Part shown: positions 52,430-61,075 of the stretch, in pieces | Numbering within the stretch: the stretch's first letter is position 1 | Layout of the letters: each line of letters begins with the position of its first letter | Assembly (NCBI RefSeq): GCF_003148645.1 | Contig: NZ_QGGP01000005.1 | Span: forward strand, 32,751-96,750 | DNA: 64,000 nt | Direction: 5' to 3' | From: Xanthomarina spongicola | GTDB lineage: Bacteria; Bacteroidota; Bacteroidia; Flavobacteriales; Flavobacteriaceae | Position numbers and translations under genes: made by a program | Notes under the pieces: generated by a model | Seen by the model: the letters and a program-made list of their open reading frames with translations, nothing else | The model's database searches: none | Told to the model about the DNA's origin: nothing

Positions 52430-53425
52430 ATGAAAGATATACTTAATAGATTAATTAACCATGAAAGCATCACTAGTGAAGAAGCTAAACAGGTTTTGGT
52501 AAATATTTCAAAAGGAGATTATAATCAAAGCCAAATTGCGTCTTTCTTAACTGTTTTTATGATGCGTAGTATAACTATTGAAGAATTATTCGGTTTTAGA
52601 GATGCGCTTTTAGAATTATGCGTTCATATAGATTTAGAAGCATACAATGCAGTAGATTTATGTGGTACAGGTGGAGATGGAAAAGACACATTTAACATTT
52701 CTACTTTAGCATCATTTGTTACTGCAGGAGCTGGAGTTCATGTAGCAAAACATGGAAATTATGGCGTATCTTCAGCTTGTGGATCATCGAATGTCATGGA
52801 ACATTTAGGTGTAAAATTTACTTCAGATAAAGATTTTTTAAAACGAAGTTTAGATGAAGCTGGTATTTGTGTGTTGCATGCGCCTTTATTTCATCCTGCA
52901 ATGAAAAATGTGGCTCCAATACGAAGAGAACTAGGTGTTAAAACATTTTTTAATATGTTGGGTCCAATGGTAAATCCATCTTTTCCAAAACATCAAATGG
53001 TTGGTGTATTTAATTTAGAGCTACTTCGTATGTATGGTTATTTGTATCAAAACACAGATAAAAACTATACCATTCTTCATGCTTTAGATGGTTATGATGA
53101 AATATCTCTAACTGGACCAACAAAAGTAATTAGAAACACGTCTGAATATATTATAAATCCTGAAGACTTTGGCCTTGAAACTTTAAATCAAAACGAAATA
53201 CATGGTGGGAATACTGTAGCAACTTCAGCTAAAATATTCACACACATATTAAAAGGTCAAGGTACAGACTCCCAAAATAATGTTGTTTGTGCTAATGCAG
53301 CTATGGCAATTGCAACGGTTACTAATAAAACTATAGATGATTGTTTTGAGTTAGCAAAAGAATCTTTATTAGCTGGAAAAGCAAAACAGAGTTTTGACAA
53401 ACTAGTAAAACTAAGCAAGAATTAA
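52430..53425 (+). CDS. trpD: Anthranilate phosphoribosyltransferase
   Basis: 331 residues. Motifs: DLCGTGGDGKDTFNIST for phosphoribosyl-diphosphate binding, KHGNYGVSSACGSSNVMEHLG, and PLFHPAMKNVAPIRRELGVKTFFNMLGP. It makes N-(5'-phosphoribosyl)-anthranilate. Its stop codon shares a base with the trpC start. Confidence 0.96.
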   Translation: MKDILNRLINHESITSEEAKQVLVNISKGDYNQSQIASFLTVFMMRSITIEELFGFRDALLELCVHIDLEAYNAVDLCGTGGDGKDTFNISTLASFVTAGAGVHVAKHGNYGVSSACGSSNVMEHLGVKFTSDKDFLKRSLDEAGICVLHAPLFHPAMKNVAPIRRELGVKTFFNMLGPMVNPSFPKHQMVGVFNLELLRMYGYLYQNTDKNYTILHALDGYDEISLTGPTKVIRNTSEYIINPEDFGLETLNQNEIHGGNTVATSAKIFTHILKGQGTDSQNNVVCANAAMAIATVTNKTIDDCFELAKESLLAGKAKQSFDKLVKLSKN

Positions 53426-54210
53426 TGAATATTTTAGATAAAATAGTAGCAGACAAACGCATTGAAGTAACCCTTAGAAAACAACTCATTCCTGTTTCAC
53501 AATTGGAGCAATCTGTATTGTTTGAAAAACCTACAATTTCGCTTGCTTCAAAGCTAAAAAATAGTACTACAGGTATTATTGCAGAACACAAACGTCGTTC
53601 TCCTTCAAAATCTGTAATCAATCAAAATTTAAATGTTTTTGATGTTGCAAAAGGATATGAAAATGCAGGTGTTTGTGGTATGTCTGTACTTACAGATTCA
53701 AAATATTTTGGTGGCTCTTTAGACGATTTACTTATAGCCAGAGCAAGTTGCAATCTACCATTATTACGTAAAGAATTTATTATTGACGAATATCAGATAT
53801 TAGAAGCTAAAGCTTATGGTGCAGATGTTATTTTACTAATTGCAGCAATATTAACCAAAGAAGAAATAAAGCAGTTTTCTGAATTCGCAAAAAGCCTGAA
53901 TTTAGATGTGCTCTTAGAGGTTCATAACGAAGAAGAATTGCATAAATCAATTATGCCAAGTTTAGATATGTTTGGTGTAAACAATAGAAATTTAAAAACA
54001 TTCGATGTTAGTTTAGATACGAGTAAAACTCTAAGCCAAATGATACCAAATGAATTTGTAAAAGTATCTGAAAGTGGTATTAGCAGTATTGATGCTATTA
54101 AAGAATTACAACCATTTGGATATAAAGGTTTCTTAATTGGGGAGAATTTTATGAAAACAGATGATGCTGGGAAAAGTGCAGCAAAATTTATTAAAGATTT
54201 AGAATTATGA
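53425..54210 (+). CDS. trpC: Indole-3-glycerol-phosphate synthase
   Basis: 261 residues, TIM barrel. Motifs: IIAEHKRRSPSKSVI (catalytic Lys), SVLTDSKYFGGSLDDL, LLRKEFIID (second catalytic Lys), VNNRNLKTF and VSESGI. It turns the deoxyribulose phosphate of anthranilate into indole-3-glycerol phosphate. Separate from trpF, which overlaps its end by four bases. Confidence 0.96.
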   Translation: MNILDKIVADKRIEVTLRKQLIPVSQLEQSVLFEKPTISLASKLKNSTTGIIAEHKRRSPSKSVINQNLNVFDVAKGYENAGVCGMSVLTDSKYFGGSLDDLLIARASCNLPLLRKEFIIDEYQILEAKAYGADVILLIAAILTKEEIKQFSEFAKSLNLDVLLEVHNEEELHKSIMPSLDMFGVNNRNLKTFDVSLDTSKTLSQMIPNEFVKVSESGISSIDAIKELQPFGYKGFLIGENFMKTDDAGKSAAKFIKDLEL

Positions 54211-54827
54211 AACTAAAAATCTGTGGCATGAAGTATCCAGATAACATGACTGATGTTGCCATGTTGCAACCAGATTATCTTGGATTTATTTTTCATGAAG
54301 CATCATCAAGAAATTTTACAGATAGCATTCCTAAATTGCCTGAATCTATTAAAAAAGTTGGTGTGTTCGTTGATGAAAAGGTTGAATTTATTTCTGGTCA
54401 AATAGAAAAACACAAATTATCTGCTATCCAATTACATGGTCATGAATCGCCTGAAATATGTCGTCTTTTAAAATCATCAGGTGTCAAAGTATTCAAAGTC
54501 TTTTCCATAAAAAATGAATTTGACTTTTCGGTATTAACATCTTATGAAGAAGTTTGCGATTACTTTTTATTCGATACCAAAGGAAAATTACCAGGAGGAA
54601 ATGGTTATACATTCGATTGGTCGGTTTTGAAACAGTATCCATCAACTAAACCATTTTTTTTAAGTGGTGGCATTGGGTTAGATCAAGTTGAAAATTTAAA
54701 ACATTTTCTAGCAAGCGATGCATCAAAATATTGTTTCGCCATAGATGTAAACAGTCGGTTTGAAATAGAACCAGGATTAAAGGATTTAGAAAAATTAAAA
54801 GAATTAAAAACCCAATTGTTATTCTGA
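54207..54827 (+). CDS. trpF: Phosphoribosylanthranilate isomerase
   Basis: 206 residues, TIM barrel. The general-base Cys lies in KICGMKYPDN and the catalytic Asp in FLFDTKGKLPGGNG; the phosphate site is FFLSGGIGLDQVEN and AIDVNSRFEIEPG. The Amadori rearrangement product goes to TrpC. After it a 60-base gap with a repeat element separates it from trpB. Confidence 0.95.
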   Translation: MKLKICGMKYPDNMTDVAMLQPDYLGFIFHEASSRNFTDSIPKLPESIKKVGVFVDEKVEFISGQIEKHKLSAIQLHGHESPEICRLLKSSGVKVFKVFSIKNEFDFSVLTSYEEVCDYFLFDTKGKLPGGNGYTFDWSVLKQYPSTKPFFLSGGIGLDQVENLKHFLASDASKYCFAIDVNSRFEIEPGLKDLEKLKELKTQLLF

Positions 54828-54833
54828 ATTGGT

Positions 54834-54876
54834 GATGAATCTCGACAGAGATGCTTCGACAAACTCAGCATAACAT
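54834..54876. repeat. REP-like repeat between trpF and trpB
   Basis: The segment contains two small stems, TCTC-GACA-GAGA and ATGCT...AGCAT, and the TTCGAC core seen also near 8745. It looks like the dispersed 'TCTCGACAGAGATGCTTCGA' repeats of flavobacteria. It interrupts an otherwise tightly packed operon. Confidence 0.6.
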
Positions 54877-54887
54877 GCAAAGATATT

Positions 54888-56069
54888 ATGTTATACAACA
54901 TCAACGAAAAAGGTTATTATGGAGAATTTGGAGGCGCTTTCATTCCAGAAATGCTCTATCCAAATGTAGAAGAGTTACGTCAAAATTATTTAAAAGTAAT
55001 GGCAGAACCTGAATTCCAAAAAGAGTTTAATCAGCTTTTAAAAAATTATGTTGGTCGTCCTTCTCCACTCTATTTTGCCAAAAGACTTTCAGCAAAATAC
55101 AATACCAATATTTACTTAAAACGTGAAGACCTAAACCATACAGGAGCACATAAAATTAATAACACTATTGGACAAATATTAATGGCGCAACGTTTAGGTA
55201 AAAAAAGAATTATTGCTGAAACTGGAGCTGGACAACATGGTGTGGCTACTGCAACGGTTTGTGCTTTAATGGGTTTAGAATGTATTGTTTATATGGGAGA
55301 AATAGACATTGCCAGACAAGCTCCTAATGTGGCTAGAATGAAAATGCTAGGTGCAACTGTTGTTCCTGCATTGTCTGGAAGTAGAACTCTAAAAGATGCT
55401 ACAAACGAAGCCATTAGAGATTGGATTAATAATCCTGTAGATACACATTATATTATTGGATCTGTGGTTGGACCTCATCCATATCCAGATATGGTAGCTC
55501 GTTTTCAATCTGTTGTTTCAGAAGAAATACAATGGCAATTAAAGGAGCAAGAAGGAAAAACAAAACCTGATTATGTGGTTGCATGTGTTGGTGGAGGTAG
55601 TAATGCTGCTGGAGCCTATTATCATTTTTTAGATGACACAAATGTGAAACTAATTGCTGTTGAAGCTGCTGGTTTAGGTGTTGATTCGGGTGAAAGTGCA
55701 GCAACTTCTGCATTAGGAAAAGAAGGGATTATTCATGGCAGTAAAACTCTTTTAATGCAAACCAACGATGGACAAATTACAGAACCCTATTCTATTTCTG
55801 CTGGATTAGATTATCCTGGAGTTGGACCAATGCATGCACATTTGTACAAAACTGGTCGCGCTGAATTTATCTCTATAACAGATGATGAAGCTATGAAAGC
55901 TGGATTAGAACTATGTAAACTAGAAGGTATTATTCCTGCTATTGAAAGTTCTCATGCATTAGCAATTTTCGAACAGAAAAAATTTAAACCAAATGATGTG
56001 GTAGTATTGAGTTTATCTGGTCGTGGCGATAAAGATTTAGGCACTTATATTAATTATTTTAAACTATAA
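54888..56069 (+). CDS. trpB: Tryptophan synthase beta subunit
   Basis: 393 residues, PLP enzyme. Motifs: [13 protein letters not shown], the Schiff-base Lys in [11 protein letters not shown] (Lys89), [12 protein letters not shown], the phosphate loop [10 protein letters not shown], and LSGRGDKD near the end. It joins indole and serine to give tryptophan. It starts after a repeat-bearing gap of 60 bases. The next gene, unrelated to the pathway, begins immediately after its stop. Confidence 0.97.
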   Translation: MLYNINEKGYYGEFGGAFIPEMLYPNVEELRQNYLKVMAEPEFQKEFNQLLKNYVGRPSPLYFAKRLSAKYNTNIYLKREDLNHTGAHKINNTIGQILMAQRLGKKRIIAETGAGQHGVATATVCALMGLECIVYMGEIDIARQAPNVARMKMLGATVVPALSGSRTLKDATNEAIRDWINNPVDTHYIIGSVVGPHPYPDMVARFQSVVSEEIQWQLKEQEGKTKPDYVVACVGGGSNAAGAYYHFLDDTNVKLIAVEAAGLGVDSGESAATSALGKEGIIHGSKTLLMQTNDGQITEPYSISAGLDYPGVGPMHAHLYKTGRAEFISITDDEAMKAGLELCKLEGIIPAIESSHALAIFEQKKFKPNDVVVLSLSGRGDKDLGTYINYFKL

Positions 56070-56630
56070 ATGGAATATATCGAAAAATTAAAGAAGTATT
56101 TAACAAATATTGAAGGACATTTAATTCATGAACATTCTGAAGATAACAATTCAGAAAACGTATTATTTGCAACAGCTATGCAATTATCTTATAGTAATGA
56201 AATTGGAAATAAAATTGCTTCAGTAATTTTATTCCATCAAACTACAATTGCGTTAATGAAGAAATTAATAATACGCTGTAACTTTTTAACTCAACTTTTA
56301 ATCTTTCCGAATCAATTGAATTTTAAGAAGATGAAAGATGATGAGTCTTATTCGGCTGTGTTTAGAACATTAGAAAATCATATTTCATTTTTAAAAAAAG
56401 GTAAACTTATAAGTAAAATTAGGGATCTAAACTCACTTAGAACGGAAATTGCTCACAAAATGCATAACACTGATGTTGATGTTTATTTGAATGAAAATAC
56501 AAATAATCTGCAAAAAAGATTTGATGAAATATGGAGTATTTATATTGAATCCACTAGAGACTTAAATAAAAAAATAAATGAAGCTGCAAAAAGAGATGAG
56601 GTTTTAAAATTAATTAAAAATGATGAATAG
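56070..56630 (+). CDS. Unknown helical protein with HEPN-like R-x4-H motif, inside trp operon
   Basis: 186 residues, predicted all alpha-helical and charged. It has no similarity to tryptophan enzymes. The segment DLNSLRTEIAHKMHNTD carries Arg124-x4-His129, the spacing and context (LR-x-E-I-AH) of HEPN domains, a helical fold that includes many RNases and toxin or defence proteins. It begins right at the trpB stop and overlaps the trpA start by 11 bases, so it is translated with the operon. It has no neighbouring nucleotidyltransferase. Alternative: a non-catalytic helical regulator. A role in the pathway is not evident. Confidence 0.7.
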   Translation: MEYIEKLKKYLTNIEGHLIHEHSEDNNSENVLFATAMQLSYSNEIGNKIASVILFHQTTIALMKKLIIRCNFLTQLLIFPNQLNFKKMKDDESYSAVFRTLENHISFLKKGKLISKIRDLNSLRTEIAHKMHNTDVDVYLNENTNNLQKRFDEIWSIYIESTRDLNKKINEAAKRDEVLKLIKNDE

Positions 56631-57387
56631 AATAAACCAGAAATTACAAGAAGACAAAAAGCTTTTATCCATTTATTTTACAGCTGGTTATCCTGAGCTT
56701 GATAACACAGTTACCATCATTCAAAATTTAGAAGAAAGTGGTGTTGATATGATTGAAATTGGATTACCATTTAGTGATCCAATTGCCGATGGCCCAACAA
56801 TTCAGGCAAGTTCAACACAAGCGCTTAAAAACGGCATGACTACTGATGTTTTATTCAAGCAATTAAAAGACATTAGAAAGTCTGTTAACATTCCATTAAT
56901 CATCATGGGATATTTTAATCCAATATTGCAATATGGCGTTGAAGCTTTCTGTAAAAAATGTGCAGAAATTGGTGTCGATGGACTTATTATTCCTGATTTG
57001 CCTGTTGATGTTTATTATGAAGCATATAAAACTACGTTCGAGAAATATGGTCTAATCAATGTGTTTTTAATTACACCTCAAACAAGTGATAAACGAATCA
57101 ACTTTATAGATTCCATTTCTAATGGATTTATTTATATGGTAAGTAGTGCCAGTGTTACAGGAAGTAGTTCTGGTTTTGGAGATGAGCAAACACAATATTT
57201 TAAGCGTATTGCAGATATGAACCTTACAAATCCACAAATTGTTGGCTTTGGAATTTCAGATAATAAAACGTTTTTACAAGCAACTCAGTTTTCAAAAGGA
57301 GCCATCATTGGTTCTGCTTTTATTAAACATCTTACTAATAAAGCAGTAAATAAAATAAGAAGTTTTGTAAAATCTATTAGAGATTAG
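56620..57387 (+). CDS. trpA: Tryptophan synthase alpha subunit
   Basis: 255 residues, TIM barrel. The catalytic Glu is in DMIEIGLPFSDPIADGPTIQ, and the active-site Asp in IPDLPVDV; phosphate-binding loops are VSSASVTGSSSG and GFGISD. It splits indole-3-glycerol phosphate to indole. Starts at two consecutive ATGs (56620, 56623), overlapping the unknown gene by up to 11 bases. Last biosynthetic gene of the operon. Confidence 0.96.
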   Translation: MMNRINQKLQEDKKLLSIYFTAGYPELDNTVTIIQNLEESGVDMIEIGLPFSDPIADGPTIQASSTQALKNGMTTDVLFKQLKDIRKSVNIPLIIMGYFNPILQYGVEAFCKKCAEIGVDGLIIPDLPVDVYYEAYKTTFEKYGLINVFLITPQTSDKRINFIDSISNGFIYMVSSASVTGSSSGFGDEQTQYFKRIADMNLTNPQIVGFGISDNKTFLQATQFSKGAIIGSAFIKHLTNKAVNKIRSFVKSIRD

Positions 57388-57390
57388 GTT

Positions 57391-57615
57391 ATGAAAATAA
57401 TTAATAATTGGAAGTTTGTAGTTTTACTTTGTTTAACATTGGGTTTAGCGCCTTTTTTTCCAGAGCCACATATTTTAGGAAAACTTAAATGGCTTTATGG
57501 TGGAGCTGTTGCAATGAAATTCATGGATTGGTTTGATGTTGTTTTACATGGCTTTCCTTTTGTGTTACTTTTACGATTAATTATTTTAAAATTAACAAAG
57601 AAAAATGGCGTTTAA
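57391..57615 (+). CDS. Small two-helix membrane protein, unknown
   Basis: 74 residues: helices at about 8-25 and 50-66, with the motif LGLAPFFPEPHILGKLKWLYGGA between them. Similar short proteins are found widely in Bacteroidota but have no known function. It starts three bases after trpA and overlaps trmL by 11 bases, so it may be read through from the trp operon. Confidence 0.75.
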   Translation: MKIINNWKFVVLLCLTLGLAPFFPEPHILGKLKWLYGGAVAMKFMDWFDVVLHGFPFVLLLRLIILKLTKKNGV

Positions 57616-58060
57616 CATTGTTCTTATAGAACCTGAAATACCTAATAACACAGGAAATATTGGCAGATTAGCTCTAGCTTCTGGATCTAATTTACATTTA
57701 GTAAAACCTTTTGGCTTCGAAATAGATGATACACGCTTAAAACGAGCAGGCTTGGATTATTGGCAGCATTTAAATGTTCATTATTATGAAAACATAGAAG
57801 AATTCCTCCAAAAAAATAAAAATGCCAACATGGTATTTTTATCCAGTCATGGTGAAACAAATCATTGGGATATTCCTTTTGAAGATAATATGTTCCTTGT
57901 TTTTGGAAAGGAATCTGTAGGTCTTACAAAGAGCATAATTGATAACCATAAAGACAAGCTTTTTAAAATTCCCTTATATAGCGACCATGTAAGAAGTTTA
58001 AATTTAGCAAATGCCGTTGGAATTGTTATTTATGAAGGCCTAAGAACGTTACATAAATAA
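57605..58060 (+). CDS. trmL: tRNA (cytidine/uridine-34-2'-O)-methyltransferase
   Basis: 151 residues, short SPOUT methyltransferase. The deep knot is marked by NIVLIEPEIPNNTGNIGRLA, LVFGKESVGL and the C-terminal RSLNLANAVGIVIYEGLR. It methylates the wobble nucleotide of tRNA-Leu isoacceptors in E. coli. It overlaps the small membrane gene by 11 bases. Confidence 0.95.
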   Translation: MAFNIVLIEPEIPNNTGNIGRLALASGSNLHLVKPFGFEIDDTRLKRAGLDYWQHLNVHYYENIEEFLQKNKNANMVFLSSHGETNHWDIPFEDNMFLVFGKESVGLTKSIIDNHKDKLFKIPLYSDHVRSLNLANAVGIVIYEGLRTLHK

Positions 58061-58140
58061 GCCGTATTCACTTCATTTTGTTATTTAAATATTGTATATT
58101 TTACATATCAGAATCATTCTCTGATCTAAATTAAAAACGT

Positions 58141-58806
58141 ATGAAATATCATGTCATTATTAATAGTGTAAAAGCAGTTGAAGAATTAAAAGATGCTTGG
58201 TCAAATACCGATTTCATTCAATTACTTGATAAATTTGGATTTGAAGATGCTGATAGTTCTAAACCTGAAGAATTACTTGAATTGCTTTTTATGGCAATTT
58301 CTGATTTTGAACCAGAAGAAGCCGCTACCATCATACTAGAATATAAATTATCAAACTACTTAAACGAAAATCAGATTGAACAAATTTCTCATGAAATGTT
58401 GCTTGACAAAATTTCTGAAGAATATGCTGATATTTCTTTGCATCATGAGCTCTTTAACATCAATCAATTACTTTATAAAGCCTTCAACGGAACCTTTCCA
58501 AATGCTAAGGCTACTATTGTTGAATTTGAAATAACTCCAAATAAAGAAGTTACCAAAGAACATGTTTTGAAAGCTTTAAATGTAACGTTAACTAATAATA
58601 ATGTTATTAAAAGATTGTTCTCAAGTCAATTGGCAGGAAAAGAAAATTTTGATGAAGCAGAAAGTATTATCTGGGATTTAACCCATAAAGGCGAAAACGC
58701 GTATGTTCTAACAACATCTGAATATTGGATAAGTAAAGACGAATTTACAGAAGCTGAATTTGACGCTACAATTGTTGAGTTTGAAGAAGAAGAGGATGAT
58801 GATTAA
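58141..58806 (+). CDS. Acidic protein of unknown function
   Basis: 221 residues, strongly acidic, with a C-terminal EFEEEEDDD tail. It begins KYHVIINSVKAVEELKDAW and appears mixed alpha/beta; a run FEPEEAATIILEYKL lies near residue 60. No signal or membrane helix, so probably cytoplasmic. No family recognised. It is preceded by an 80-base gap containing a TATATTTT box, one base off the -7 consensus, and followed by convergent argS. Confidence 0.65.
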   Translation: MKYHVIINSVKAVEELKDAWSNTDFIQLLDKFGFEDADSSKPEELLELLFMAISDFEPEEAATIILEYKLSNYLNENQIEQISHEMLLDKISEEYADISLHHELFNINQLLYKAFNGTFPNAKATIVEFEITPNKEVTKEHVLKALNVTLTNNNVIKRLFSSQLAGKENFDEAESIIWDLTHKGENAYVLTTSEYWISKDEFTEAEFDATIVEFEEEEDDD

Positions 58807-58836
58807 GTTATCAAACAAAATCTAATTTTCAATATC

Positions 58837-60621
58837 TTACATGCGCTCTGGCACTTGTATTCCTAATAATCCAAATGCGTTTTTAATGATATTTGCAACT
58901 ACTTTGGATAATTGTACTCTAAAAAGTTTTTCGTTCTCTGTATCTGCACCTAAAATAGAAACGTTTTGATAAAAAGAATTAAATTCCTTTACCAAATCGT
59001 AAGTATAATTGGCTATTAATGCTGGACTATAATTTTCTGCTGCATTTTGAATCACTTCTTCAAAAAGTTGTATTTGCTTAATCAGCTCTTTTTCTTTTTC
59101 ATGCATTGATACGTCTTCTGTACTAAGCAAAACAATTGAATCAACATTTGCCTTTCTTAAAATTGATTGAATTCTAGCATAGGTATATTGTATAAAAGGT
59201 CCTGTATTTCCTTGAAAATCTATAGATTCTTTTGGATCAAACAGAATGCGCTTTTTAGGATCGACTTTTAATATGTAATATTTTAAAGCTCCAAGACCAA
59301 TTACTTTATAAAGTTCTTGTTTTTCTTCTTCAGTATAGCCATCAAGTTTTCCTAACTCTTGAGAAATTTCTCCTGCAGTTGAAGCCATTTCATCTATTAA
59401 ATCGTCTGCATCTACAACAGTTCCTTCTCTACTTTTCATCTTACCAGAAGGTAAATCTACCATCCCATAACTTAAATGATATAAGTTTTTAGCCCATTCG
59501 AAGCCTAGTTTTTTTATAATTAAAAAAAGAACTTTAAAATGATATTCCTGTTCGTTACCAACAGTATATACCATACCTCCAACATCTGGATAATCTTTTA
59601 CACGTTGAATAGCTGTACCAATATCCTGAGTCATATAAACAGCAGTTCCATCACTACGTAGTACAATTTTTTCGTCTAAACCTTCATCTGTTAAGTCACA
59701 CCAAACAGAACCATCTTCTTTTTTAAAGAAAACACCAGTTTTTAGTCCTTCTGCAACAAATTCCTTTCCTAATAAATAGGTTTCACTTTCATAATATAAT
59801 TTATCGAAATCAACTCCTAAATTTTTGTAAGTAACATCGAAACCATCATAAACCCAAGTATTCATTTTCTCCCAAAGTGCTACTGTTTCTTTGTCTCCTG
59901 CTTCCCATTTTAAAAGCATGTCTTGAGCTGCTTGCAATAATGGCGCATTCTTTTTAGCGTCATCTTCATTTTGTCCTTCAGCAATCAAGTTCTTAATTTC
60001 TTTTTTATATTCTTGGTCGAATTTTACATAATAGTTTCCTACTAGCTTATCTCCTTTTAAACCTGAAGTTTCTGGCGTTTCTCCTTGACCAAATAGTTTC
60101 CAGGCAATCATACTTTTACAAATATGAATCCCTCTATCGTTTATAATTTGTGTTTTATAAACTTTCTTTCCTGAGGCTTTAAGTATTTCGGCAACACTAT
60201 ATCCTAACAAGTTATTTCTAACATGTCCAAGATGTAATGGCTTATTTGTGTTTGGTGAAGAATATTCAACCATAATGGCTTTATCTCCATGGGTTGGATT
60301 AACAAAACCATAGGTATTATTTGAAACTACTTTATTAAAAAAGTTTAAGTAATATTCATTACCAATTTCTACATTTAAAAACCCTTTAATTACATTAAAT
60401 CCAACAACATCTTCAACGTGTTCCACCAAATATTGACCTATAGTTTCGCCTATTTGTACAGGATTGCCTTTTACTACTCTAAGCATTGGGAATATTACCA
60501 CAGTAATATCTCCTGCAAATTCTTTTCTTGTTGCTTGAAACTCGACAGTTGATAATTCTTGATTATAATTTACTTTAATAGCTGCAATTATATGTTTTGA
60601 TAAGACGTCTTGAAGACTCAT
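58837..60621 (-). CDS. argS: Arginyl-tRNA synthetase
   Basis: 594 residues. Class I signature HLGH in SSPNTNKPLHLGHVRNN; the KMSKS equivalent is MKSREGT, as is usual for ArgRS. The N-terminal Add1-like domain (1-110) and the C-terminal DALR anticodon-binding domain (IQYTYARIQSILRKA and after) are complete. It attaches arginine to tRNA-Arg. A perfect -7 box lies upstream. Confidence 0.97.
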   Translation of the reverse strand: MSLQDVLSKHIIAAIKVNYNQELSTVEFQATRKEFAGDITVVIFPMLRVVKGNPVQIGETIGQYLVEHVEDVVGFNVIKGFLNVEIGNEYYLNFFNKVVSNNTYGFVNPTHGDKAIMVEYSSPNTNKPLHLGHVRNNLLGYSVAEILKASGKKVYKTQIINDRGIHICKSMIAWKLFGQGETPETSGLKGDKLVGNYYVKFDQEYKKEIKNLIAEGQNEDDAKKNAPLLQAAQDMLLKWEAGDKETVALWEKMNTWVYDGFDVTYKNLGVDFDKLYYESETYLLGKEFVAEGLKTGVFFKKEDGSVWCDLTDEGLDEKIVLRSDGTAVYMTQDIGTAIQRVKDYPDVGGMVYTVGNEQEYHFKVLFLIIKKLGFEWAKNLYHLSYGMVDLPSGKMKSREGTVVDADDLIDEMASTAGEISQELGKLDGYTEEEKQELYKVIGLGALKYYILKVDPKKRILFDPKESIDFQGNTGPFIQYTYARIQSILRKANVDSIVLLSTEDVSMHEKEKELIKQIQLFEEVIQNAAENYSPALIANYTYDLVKEFNSFYQNVSILGADTENEKLFRVQLSKVVANIIKNAFGLLGIQVPERM

Positions 60622-60642
60622 AATCTTAGGTTTTTAAGGTTG

Positions 60643-60650
60643 CAAAGATA
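60643..60650 (-). promoter_or_regulatory. -7 box of argS
   Basis: On the minus strand TATCTTTG is an exact TAnnTTTG, 21 bases before the argS ATG. No clear -33 box was seen. Confidence 0.55.
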
Positions 60651-61075
60651 AAACTTTTATTAAAGGTTTACGGGTTAAATTATTGTATATATTTCTATGA
60701 GTGTTTCAATAATATGTACAATTCAAAAAAACTTATTATTAAATGTGGTTTTATAATAAAATTGAGATTCTAAAGTGAGAATACAAACGTGCATTTCATC
60801 GACAAAAGTGTCGTTTTTCCTAGTTTTTTACCATTCGTCGATAACCAGTTTTTATAGCAAATTTTCAACAGACATTTCAACTAATTTATTGGTATTAAAA
60901 CGCAGAAATTAGCTAATAATATATCTTTTTACAACTTTTGTTAAGTAATGCTATTAATTGTCCCAGGCTATGGGCATTCTTAAACTAACTAACGTATTGT
61001 AGTTCAATATTTTAGATAAACACAGCAAATCTCAACAGAATGCATGTGCTCCTAATTTAACTACAATTAAAATGT
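60651..61075. other. Intergenic region upstream of histidine kinase with repeated TTCRTCGA motif
   Basis: About 425 bases without a gene. TTCATCGAC (60795-60803) and TTCGTCGAT (60834-60842) are related direct repeats 39 bases apart. The first overlaps a small hairpin, CGACA-AAAG-TGTCG followed by five T (60800-60818), which looks like a weak terminator. These could be regulator sites for the kinase gene. Nothing else is recognisable. Confidence 0.45.

Noticed and set aside
53331..53621. 96-codon minus-strand frame across the trpD/trpC junction
   Set aside because: Overlaps two conserved enzymes on the other strand and has no recognisable features.
55453..55713. Gln/His/Leu-rich minus-strand frame within trpB
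   Set aside because: Composition typical of an antisense frame; trpB is intact.
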